A stretch of DNA of 5,683 bases, taken from positions 1-5,683 of the forward strand of contig JAFYNW010000078.1 in the NCBI GenBank assembly GCA_017547995.1, read 5' to 3'. Numbering within the stretch: the first letter of the stretch is position 1; each line of letters begins with the position of its first letter. The stretch comes from Clostridia bacterium. Its GTDB lineage: Bacteria; Bacillota; Clostridia; Oscillospirales; Butyricicoccaceae. The position numbers and the translations under genes were made by a program. Positions 1-4,719 of this stretch are shown here, piece after piece. The notes under the pieces are model-generated. The model searched no databases, was not told where the DNA came from, and saw only the letters and a list, made by a program, of their open reading frames with translations.

Positions 1-176
1 GGCTCGCCGTCAATATTGTCGGCATCGATGAGCAGCAGACGGGCAAGTCCGTCGGAATCGACCACAATCGTTTCGCCGTCCCATTCAGCCCTCAGCACCA
101 TAATAAGCTGATTACGCACGAACTTCTTGTATTTCGCAATTTCTGTATAATGAAAACTATAAATACCGGAATGCAT
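1..176 (-). CDS. Unrecognised protein, N-terminal 58 residues (partial at left edge)
   Basis: An open frame starts at ATG 176-174 and runs off the left edge with no stop. It begins MHSGIYSFHYTEIAKYKKF and later reads AEWDGETIVVDSDGLARL. The start is supported by an AGGAG ribosome binding site at 185-189, 8 nt upstream, and by its position 14 nt after the stop of the rRNA methyltransferase gene on the same strand. The visible part is basic and aromatic at the N-terminus and acidic later. It has no signal peptide, membrane segment or motif that I can assign to a family, so it is probably a soluble cytoplasmic protein. I do not recognise it and propose no function. Its position suggests it is the next gene of the minus-strand operon. 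Confidence that it is coding is fairly high because of the ribosome binding site and spacing. Confidence 0.7.
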   Translation of the reverse strand, partial: MHSGIYSFHYTEIAKYKKFVRNQLIMVLRAEWDGETIVVDSDGLARLLLIDADNIDGE

Positions 177-184
177 AGTCGTTA

Positions 185-189
185 CTCCT
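185..189 (-). promoter_or_regulatory. Ribosome binding site of the unrecognised left-edge gene
   Basis: AGGAG on the minus strand, 8 nt before ATG 176. It lies immediately after the TAA of the methyltransferase gene (193-191), so ribosomes finishing that gene would stop right at this site. It decides the start of a frame that is otherwise only partly visible. Confidence 0.7.
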
Positions 190-190
190 A

Positions 191-1531
191 TTATTCTCTT
201 TCAAGCATTACGCAGGATTCCACGTGGCTTGTGCGCGGGAACATATCGAAGGCGGAGGCTTTTTTGAGCTTATAGCCGTTTTCGCTGAGGATTTTCACGT
301 CGCGCGCCATTGTGGAGCAATCGCAGCTGACGTAGACAACCTTTTCAGGTGCGAGTGTGAGAATCGCATTGATGGTATTCTCGTCCATACCCTTACGCGG
401 AGGGTCGACGCAGATTACGTCCAGCTTTACGCCCTTCTTGATGAGCATATTGGCACCCTTGCCTGCATCTGCGCAGAAAAACTCTGCGTTTTCGATGCCG
501 TTGCGCTGTGCGTTGAGCTTGGCATTTTCAATGGCCTCAGGCACGATTTCGATGCCGTAAATCTTCTTCGCCTTCTTTGCAAGGTGGAGAGTTATAGTAC
601 CGATGCCGCAGTAAAGGTCGAGCACTGTCTGTGTGCCGTCGAGCTGGGCATATTCGAGAGCCTGGTCATAGATAGTTTCGGCCTGCTCCTTATTTATCTG
701 GAAAAAGGCAGACGGTGAGATTTCGAAAATATTGCCGCACATCTCGCCAGTGAGTGTGTCTTTTCCATAAACTGTAATATTTGTCTTGCCGAGGACGGCA
801 TTTGTCTTATCCGGATGGATATTGAGCACGATGGAAGAAAGCATAGGGAATTCGCTTGTAACCTCTGCGATAAATGCCTTGAGCTTCTTTACTTCCTTCT
901 GTGTCACAACGAGGACGAGCTGCATTTCGTCCTTGCCTGTGCGGATATAGATATGACGGAGTACACCCTTGTGAGCGATTTCATCATAGACCGAAAGACC
1001 GTTTTTCTGCCAGAAATCGCAGACAAAATGAGCGATTTCGTTGGACTTTTCCTTCTGAAGCAGACAGTTTTCCATAGGGATAACGTCGTGACTTCGCGCT
1101 CTGTAAAAGCCTGTCGTCACCTTGTCATTCTTGACGGCAACAGGATACTGAGCCTTGTTTCTGTAATGGCTGACCTGCTTTGAGCCTGCCATAGGCACCT
1201 CATAATCGATGCCTGCAATACGCTTGAGGGCGCTTTCCACCTTTTCTTTTTTGAACCACAGCTCTTCATCGTATGTCATGTGATGGAAGTCACATCCGCC
1301 GCATTTTGGGAAATGTGGGCAGAGGGATGCTGTTCTTGAAGGGGATGGCACGAGCAATTCTTCGATGATGCCGTAGCACACGTTCTTCAAAACCTTCACA
1401 ATACGAATAAGGCAGACGTCCTTACGAACGCTGCCTTTTACGAAACATACCATATTTTCAATTCTGCAGATGCCGAAGCCTTCTGCGCTGTAGCCTGTGA
1501 TCTCGCCCTTGTAAATCTGGTTTTTTTCCAT
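191..1531 (-). CDS. rlmCD: 23S rRNA (uracil-5-)-methyltransferase, RlmCD/RumA (TrmA) family
   Basis: This 446-residue protein is a SAM-dependent RNA m5U methyltransferase of the RumA/RlmD/TrmA family, acting on 23S rRNA in the cytoplasm. It has a TRAM-type RNA-binding domain at about residues 1-60. The iron-sulfur cysteines typical of the RumA branch follow: C71, C77 and C80 (CPHFPKCGGC), with C156 as the likely fourth ligand. The FFQIN motif is at 276-280 and the SAM site at 303-312 (VLDLYCGIGT). DPPRKG is at 376-381, the nucleophile is C403 in VSCDCSTMARD, and the likely general base is E438 in HVES. Length and motif order are normal and no key residue is missing. The motif reads SCDC where SCNP is usual, which is a tolerated position. 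In Bacillota one enzyme of this family (RlmCD) usually methylates both U747 and U1939; that dual specificity is inferred here, and a one-site enzyme is possible. The start has a weak AAGG site (1539-1542), 7 nt away. Confidence 0.92.
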   Translation of the reverse strand: MEKNQIYKGEITGYSAEGFGICRIENMVCFVKGSVRKDVCLIRIVKVLKNVCYGIIEELLVPSPSRTASLCPHFPKCGGCDFHHMTYDEELWFKKEKVESALKRIAGIDYEVPMAGSKQVSHYRNKAQYPVAVKNDKVTTGFYRARSHDVIPMENCLLQKEKSNEIAHFVCDFWQKNGLSVYDEIAHKGVLRHIYIRTGKDEMQLVLVVTQKEVKKLKAFIAEVTSEFPMLSSIVLNIHPDKTNAVLGKTNITVYGKDTLTGEMCGNIFEISPSAFFQINKEQAETIYDQALEYAQLDGTQTVLDLYCGIGTITLHLAKKAKKIYGIEIVPEAIENAKLNAQRNGIENAEFFCADAGKGANMLIKKGVKLDVICVDPPRKGMDENTINAILTLAPEKVVYVSCDCSTMARDVKILSENGYKLKKASAFDMFPRTSHVESCVMLERE

Positions 1532-1552
1532 GTTTATACCTTAATTCTGTGA

Positions 1553-2032
1553 TTAGTTGAGAATGTCAGCGATTTCTGTAACCGGGATGAAGAAATCGAC
1601 TATACCCACAACGTTAGGGGCAATCGAATAAGGCTGGTAGACGATTACGAGGAAAACTTCCCCTGTCTGCTCGTCCTTATGTACGTAGAAATCCTGCTCG
1701 ACGAAGGTTTCACCAAGAAGCTCTTCATAGTTATCAAACAGGTCACTCTTCTCCTTTGCCTGCTTCTTCAGGATTTCAAGGATACGAGGCATATATTCAT
1801 CCTTTTCCACCTTGAAAAGCTCAGGGAAAGTGATGATTGCGCCGTTTTCCTTATTGAAGGTTTCGCAGGAGAGAGTTGTATGTGCGGAGTTGCCGCCGCT
1901 GTACTCAGAATGTGAGCGCACAACGGAGAATACTCTTTCATCGTTGCATGCCGCCCAGAAGTCCGAGTGCATAAAATATTCGATATATTCGCTCTCATTT
2001 TCCTTGGCAAAATCATAGCTGTCGTTTGCCAT
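1553..2032 (-). CDS. C-terminal fragment of the interrupted lipoprotein (DUF3298-like), probably not separately translated
   Basis: Automated callers may report this as a separate 159-residue gene from ATG 2032. I think it is the C-terminal half of the lipoprotein. It is in the same frame as the upstream part, the TAG is only 12 codons before this ATG, and the codons between encode plausible domain sequence. There is no recognisable ribosome binding site before ATG 2032 and no signal peptide, although the domain is normally extracytoplasmic. Made alone it would be a cytoplasmic fragment. The frame is intact to its TAA and the residues look well conserved, which argues against long decay. Confidence 0.45.
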   Translation of the reverse strand: MANDSYDFAKENESEYIEYFMHSDFWAACNDERVFSVVRSHSEYSGGNSAHTTLSCETFNKENGAIITFPELFKVEKDEYMPRILEILKKQAKEKSDLFDNYEELLGETFVEQDFYVHKDEQTGEVFLVIVYQPYSIAPNVVGIVDFFIPVTEIADILN

Positions 2033-2065
2033 GAGATAGAATTCTTCGCGGAAATAGATTGTCTG

Positions 2066-2068
2066 CTA
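2066..2068 (-). other. In-frame TAG (amber) codon 117 in the lipoprotein gene
   Basis: The local codons are ATT CTC GAG TAG CAG ACA ATC, in frame with both the upstream ATG 2416 and the downstream DUF3298-like part. One base change could have produced the TAG from CAG, AAG, GAG, TTG, TCG, TGG, TAT or TAC. TAG is also the normal terminator of yloU in this window, where it overlaps the fakA ribosome binding site, so genome-wide reassignment of TAG is unlikely. Confidence 0.85.
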
Positions 2069-2416
2069 CTCGAGAATATTCTCATAATATGAATTGATAT
2101 TCATAATATTTTCATCGTCGCCTTCGACGTGAGGGAAGTTGATATCGGCTTCAGCAAGCACGACTGTGCCTTCCTTGCCTTCTTCGGCTTCGAGATAGAG
2201 AGTTTCTGTCAGACCCATACTTACGTAATCGTAAATATTACCTTCTTCCACAGGCTGTGCAGAAGTTGTCGGAGCAGCTGTAGTGCTTTCTGTTGGTGCT
2301 GTGGTAACGGGAGCGGCTGTAGTAGCCTCAGTCGCTCCCTGTTTATTACATCCAGAAAAACAAGCAAGCATAATTACGCAAAGCACAAAGGCGATAGCTT
2401 TCATCTTATTTTTCAT
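2066..2416 (-). CDS. N-terminal product of the interrupted lipoprotein gene (116 residues)
   Basis: This is the part that would be made if the TAG acts as a stop. The start MKNKMKAIAF is preceded by AAGGAG 8 nt upstream, and the TAA of fakA overlaps that site. The product would be exported and lipidated at C23. It would carry the Thr/Ala/Pro linker (TEATTAAPVTTAPTES and similar, with no exact long repeat) and only about 55 residues of folded domain. It lacks the whole C-terminal DUF3298-like half, so it is unlikely to work as the family normally does. The lipobox has Phe at -3 instead of the more common Leu, which is acceptable. Translation to this point is well supported. Confidence 0.75.
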   Translation of the reverse strand: MKNKMKAIAFVLCVIMLACFSGCNKQGATEATTAAPVTTAPTESTTAAPTTSAQPVEEGNIYDYVSMGLTETLYLEAEEGKEGTVVLAEADINFPHVEGDDENIMNINSYYENILE

Positions 2417-2424
2417 AGTGAGTT

Positions 2425-2430
2425 CTCCTT
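2425..2430 (-). promoter_or_regulatory. Ribosome binding site of the lipoprotein gene
   Basis: AAGGAG on the minus strand, 8 nt before ATG 2416. The fakA stop TAA (2431-2429) shares bases with it (TAAGGAG), which suggests translational coupling and fixes the start of the lipoprotein. Confidence 0.75.
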
Positions 2431-4120
2431 ACTCTACAGATACGATGTAGGAATATACAGGCTGACCGCCGTAGATTACGTTGATTTCGCCGTTTTCAGC
2501 ATACTTCTGGAATACTTCGCCAACTGCGTTAGCCTTATCTTCGTCAGCACCTTCGCCGTAGAAGATTGTGATGAAGCATTCGTCCTTGCCTTCGCACATA
2601 TGTGCTGCCATCTTGTCGATAACAACGTCTGCGTCAGCGTCTGTTGTGAGAAGCTTATCGTTTACGAGAGCCATAAAGTCGCCCATTGTAATCTTATTGC
2701 CGTCGATTTCAGCATCACGTGCTGCGTAAGTCATCTGACCTGTCACAACGCTCTTTGCTGCTTCTGTCATATTTTCCTTGTTTTCTTCTGTATCCATATC
2801 AGGATCGAAAGCGAGGAGAGCGGAGATACCCTGTGGAACAGAGCGTGTTGGGATAACAACAATCTTCTTGTCCTCACAGATGAGAGCTGCCTGCTCTGCT
2901 GCCATGATGATGTTCTTATTGTTAGGAAGAACGAAAACGATTTCCGCAGGAGTCATATCAACGGAGTTGAGGATGTCTTCTGTGGATGGGTTCATTGTCT
3001 GACCGCCCTGAACCATATTGTCAACGCCGAGGTCAACGAATACGCTTTCAAGACCTTCACCTGCTGCAACGGAAACGAAGCCGTACTTCTTTTCGATTTC
3101 AGCCTTCTTTACTGCAGGAGCTTCTTCCTGCTTTTCGAGGTCAGCCGCATCAACTACTCTGAGGCCCTGTTCTCTTGCGAGTTCTTCGAACTGTTCACGC
3201 ATATTTTCAATCTTGATGCGGGAAAGACGGCCGAACTTGAGAGCTTCGCCGAGAGCCTTGTCCGGATTGTTTGTATGAACGTGTACCTTGATAAACTCAT
3301 CGTCTTCAACTACAACAACGCTGTCGCCGATGGAATCGAGGAAGCTTCTGAATGTTGGAACGGACTTTTCCTTGTCTGTTCTTTCACAGATAAACTCTGT
3401 GCAGTATGCGAAAGTAATGTCTCTTTCGTCGAATACGAGGTAGTCAACGCCTGTTTCAGCAGCGCTCTTTACCTTTTCTTCAGGCTTATAAGTGTTTTCA
3501 GGCTTCTTGCCTGTTACAGCTGCCTGTACGCCTTCCATGATTACGATATAGCCGTAAGCACCTGCGTCAACAACACCTGCCTTCTTGAGGACAGGGTTGA
3601 GCTCCATTGTGTTAGGAAGCTCAATCTTGGCAGCTTCGATTGCGATTGCGATAACCTCGTCGAGACCCTTGCCTTCTGCAGCAGCCTTTACAGCAGCTTC
3701 AGCGGAAACGCGGGAAACTGTGAGGATTGTGCCTTCTGCAGGCTTCATAACAGCCTTATAAGCTGTCTTTACGCCCTCTGCGAGAGCGTTTGCGAAATCT
3801 GTTGCACCAGCTGTTTCCATTTCCTTCATAGCCTTTGTAAGACCTCTGAAGAGAAGGGATGTGATAACGCCGGAGTTGCCGCGTGCGCCTCTGAGAAGGG
3901 ATGTGGATGTGATTTCACAAGCCTTGGAGAGGGAGATTTCTTCGTACTTTGCAAGTTCTCTTGCAGCTGCGTTGAGAGTGAGGGACATATTTGTGCCTGT
4001 GTCACCGTCCGGAACAGGGAAAACGTTGAGAGAGTTGAGCTGTTCCTTGTTTTCCTCAACAGCGGATGCTGCGAGAGTCATCATATTTTTGAAAAGTTCA
4101 CCGTTAATTACTTTATTCAA
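2429..4120 (-). CDS. fakA: Fatty acid kinase catalytic subunit FakA (YloV/DhaL-type DAK family), TTG start
   Basis: This 563-residue cytoplasmic kinase is of the YloV/FakA family (S. aureus FakA is about 550 residues). FakA phosphorylates a fatty acid carried by a FakB (DegV-family) protein, giving acyl-phosphate for phospholipid synthesis. The N-terminal DhaL-like ATP domain spans about 1-200, with the Mg-binding motif PDGDTGTNM at 37-45 (D38, D40), LLRGARGNSGV at 75-85 and GVVDAGAYGY at 182-191. The middle linker domain contains C240 (YCTEF), H280 and H282 (KVHVHTNNP), matching the arrangement I recall as a zinc site in FakA. The C-terminal domain (about 345-563) includes VLPNNKNI and a closing GGQPVYSYIVSVE. 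The start codon is TTG: AGGAGG at 4130-4135 lies 9 nt upstream, and the first possible ATG (codon 13) would cut into the domain. Its neighbour yloU is the usual partner gene in Bacillota. No fakB/degV gene is visible here. Length and motifs are complete. Confidence 0.9.
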   Translation of the reverse strand: MNKVINGELFKNMMTLAASAVEENKEQLNSLNVFPVPDGDTGTNMSLTLNAAARELAKYEEISLSKACEITSTSLLRGARGNSGVITSLLFRGLTKAMKEMETAGATDFANALAEGVKTAYKAVMKPAEGTILTVSRVSAEAAVKAAAEGKGLDEVIAIAIEAAKIELPNTMELNPVLKKAGVVDAGAYGYIVIMEGVQAAVTGKKPENTYKPEEKVKSAAETGVDYLVFDERDITFAYCTEFICERTDKEKSVPTFRSFLDSIGDSVVVVEDDEFIKVHVHTNNPDKALGEALKFGRLSRIKIENMREQFEELAREQGLRVVDAADLEKQEEAPAVKKAEIEKKYGFVSVAAGEGLESVFVDLGVDNMVQGGQTMNPSTEDILNSVDMTPAEIVFVLPNNKNIIMAAEQAALICEDKKIVVIPTRSVPQGISALLAFDPDMDTEENKENMTEAAKSVVTGQMTYAARDAEIDGNKITMGDFMALVNDKLLTTDADADVVIDKMAAHMCEGKDECFITIFYGEGADEDKANAVGEVFQKYAENGEINVIYGGQPVYSYIVSVE

Positions 4121-4129
4121 AGTTCACTG

Positions 4130-4135
4130 CCTCCT
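4130..4135 (-). promoter_or_regulatory. Ribosome binding site that fixes the TTG start of fakA
   Basis: A perfect AGGAGG on the minus strand, 9 nt before TTG 4120-4118. It overlaps the TAG stop of yloU (4136-4134), so termination of yloU and initiation of fakA occur at nearly the same place. Confidence 0.85.
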
Positions 4136-4481
4136 AATCCATGCGAATTGCGTCTACGCAGATGTCAACGCTGAGCACCTTTGTGCCGGACATACGTTCT
4201 ACGTTGTAGCTTACTTCGTTGATGATAGACTGGCATACTGCTGTGATATTTACGCCATAGTTTACTGCGATGTGGAGTTCGATTGTGATGCCTTCTTCAA
4301 ACTTCTGAACCTTGACACCCTTCTGCATATATTCCTTCTTGAGAAGATGTACAAGACCGTCCTTGAGGGAAACGAGCACCATGCCCTTGACGCCGAAGCA
4401 GTTGATTGCAGCATTACCTGCAATAGAAGCGATAACGTCGTCAGAAAGTGTTACTTTGCCATATTCGTTATTAATTTCCAT
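4134..4481 (-). CDS. yloU: Asp23/Gls24 (YloU) family envelope-associated protein
   Basis: This 115-residue protein of the Asp23/YloU family begins MEINNEYGKVTLSDDVI and contains the family pattern of an N-terminal strand followed by 'VIASIAGNAAINCFGVKGM'. The strand-rich centre reads ITIELHIAVNYGVNI, and a C-terminal helix (CQSIINEVSYNVERM) precedes a last strand (VLSVDICVDAI). The length matches B. subtilis YloU (about 120 residues). There is no signal peptide or membrane segment, so it is cytoplasmic. Asp23 of S. aureus is held at the membrane by a partner and linked to envelope stress; the molecular role of YloU is not settled. It is the first gene of the operon, and yloU followed by yloV/fakA is a conserved order in Bacillota. 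ATG 4481 has AAGGAGGT just upstream. The gene ends in TAG, which matters when judging the TAG inside the lipoprotein gene. Confidence 0.9.
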   Translation of the reverse strand: MEINNEYGKVTLSDDVIASIAGNAAINCFGVKGMVLVSLKDGLVHLLKKEYMQKGVKVQKFEEGITIELHIAVNYGVNITAVCQSIINEVSYNVERMSGTKVLSVDICVDAIRMD

Positions 4482-4484
4482 ATT

Positions 4485-4492
4485 ACCTCCTT
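4485..4492 (-). promoter_or_regulatory. Strong ribosome binding site of yloU
   Basis: AAGGAGGT on the minus strand, a full match to the anti-Shine-Dalgarno core. Only 4 nt separate GGAGG from ATG 4481 when the T after it is counted in the spacer, which is on the short side. It supports this ATG as the start. Confidence 0.8.
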
Positions 4493-4500
4493 GAGATTTC

Positions 4501-4519
4501 GCGCACCGAAAAGCTGCGC
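4501..4519 (-). other. Small GC hairpin in the 5' leader of yloU
   Basis: GCGCA (4519-4515 in the mRNA) pairs with TGCGC (4505-4501) around a 9-nt loop containing TTTTC. It lies 8 nt upstream of the AAGGAGGT site, inside an AT-rich leader of roughly 90 nt. It is not followed by a T-run, so it is not a terminator. It may stabilise the leader or affect ribosome access. The stem is only 5 bp, so this could be chance. Confidence 0.35.
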
Positions 4520-4552
4520 TCTTATTGGGATATATTGAAGAATTTTACTTGA

Positions 4553-4564
4553 GTACAAATGTAC
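4553..4564. promoter_or_regulatory. Candidate operator: palindrome GTACAAATGTAC just downstream of the operon promoter
   Basis: The 12-nt sequence is a 5-bp dyad around AA. On the minus strand with flanks it reads TGTACATTTGTACT, which fits the TACA-N2-TGTA core bound by BlaI/MecI/CopY-type repressors. It sits at about +6 to +18 from the predicted transcription start, where a bound repressor would block transcription. No such regulator is encoded in the window, and AT-rich DNA can produce this core by chance. Confidence 0.35.
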
Positions 4565-4576
4565 ATATATATCAGT

Positions 4577-4605
4577 ATTATACCACTATTTAATGTATAA
4601 CGCAA
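4577..4605 (-). promoter_or_regulatory. Extended -10 sigma-A-type promoter of the yloU-fakA operon
   Basis: On the minus strand TTGCGT (4605-4600) is followed by a 17-nt spacer and a perfect TATAAT (4582-4577), with TGG directly before the -10 giving the extended TGn element. The predicted transcription start is near 4570, leaving a leader of about 88 nt before yloU. The -35 matches only TTG of TTGACA, so the extended -10 probably compensates. A- and T-rich tracts upstream (4606-4655) could serve as an UP element. This is the only good promoter I see for the minus-strand genes. Confidence 0.75.
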
Positions 4606-4612
4606 TATTATT

Positions 4613-4640
4613 TTGAACTTTTAAGGATTTTTAATACTAT
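4613..4640 (+). promoter_or_regulatory. Weak candidate promoter for the DUF4349 lipoprotein gene
   Basis: TTGAAC (4613-4618), a 16-nt spacer and TACTAT (4635-4640) each match the sigma-A consensus at four of six positions. It points toward the lipoprotein start at 4720 and would give a leader of about 70 nt. It lies back to back with the operon promoter. Other A/T hexamers closer to the gene, such as TATAGT at 4693, lack a matching -35. This is a tentative call. Confidence 0.25.
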
Positions 4641-4706
4641 CTTAAAGTTTTTTCTTCCAGTTTGGAACAAAATGCATAAAAATGGAGTCTTATATAGTAA
4701 AATGAT

Positions 4707-4712
4707 AGGAGG
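4707..4712 (+). promoter_or_regulatory. Ribosome binding site of the DUF4349 lipoprotein gene
   Basis: A perfect AGGAGG, 7 nt before ATG 4720. Together with the signal peptide that begins directly at this ATG, it fixes the start of a gene whose end is outside the window. Confidence 0.85.
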
Positions 4713-4719
4713 ATTTACT

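Larger units (their letters stand above)
1553..2416 (-). pseudogene. Secreted lipoprotein, DUF4163/DUF3298 (RsiV C-terminal-like), interrupted by an in-frame TAG
   Basis: One frame runs 288 codons from ATG 2416 to TAA 1555-1553, broken only by TAG at codon 117 (2068-2066). The N-terminal part has a lipoprotein signal peptide (residues 1-22, lipobox FSGC, lipid-bearing C23), then a Thr/Ala/Pro-rich linker at about 28-58, then a DUF4163-like stretch ending INSYYENILE. After the TAG the same frame continues QTIYFREEFYL, then a DUF3298-like domain with features such as ITFPELFK, FDNYEELL and YSIAPNVVGIVDFFIP. The family occurs in the anti-sigma factor RsiV and in many secreted proteins of unknown role. 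No sigma factor is adjacent, so I do not infer RsiV function. The gene lies in the operon 12 nt after fakA, with AAGGAG at 2425-2430. A single stop with no other damage suggests a recent nonsense change or a base error; readthrough is possible but unsupported. The domain assignment is from recognition of sequence style, without a profile search. Confidence 0.75.

Noticed and set aside
28..58. Thr/Ala/Pro-rich linker of the lipoprotein (residue numbers) as a possible DNA tandem repeat
   Set aside because: The residues are repetitive in composition (TTAAP-like units), but the DNA at about 2243-2335 shows no exact repeat unit, so it is simply a low-complexity linker.
2060..2068. TAG CAG ACA resembles the viral UAG-CAR-NBA readthrough context
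   Set aside because: That context is known from plant RNA virus translation in eukaryotes. I know of no basis for applying it to bacterial ribosomes, and a short motif like this is easily met by chance.
1553..2416. TAG recoded to an amino acid across the genome (alternative code or pyrrolysine)
   Set aside because: The yloU gene terminates with TAG exactly where it meets the fakA ribosome binding site, so TAG works as a stop here. Reading through it would add only six residues before TAA, so this is strong but not absolute evidence.
2129..4174. Very long open frame (681 codons) on the plus strand opposite fakA
   Set aside because: It is antisense to the well-conserved fakA and lipoprotein genes, is rich in Cys, Ser, Phe and His as expected for a shadow of their codon use, has no ribosome binding site that I can see, and matches no family I know.
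4617..4653. Inverted repeat ACTTTTAAG/CTTAAAGT followed by a T-run on the plus strand, resembling a terminator
   Set aside because: The stem is almost all A-T with a bulge, and the loop is about 15 nt. No plus-strand gene lies upstream to be terminated, and the stretch is better explained as AT-rich promoter-flanking DNA.
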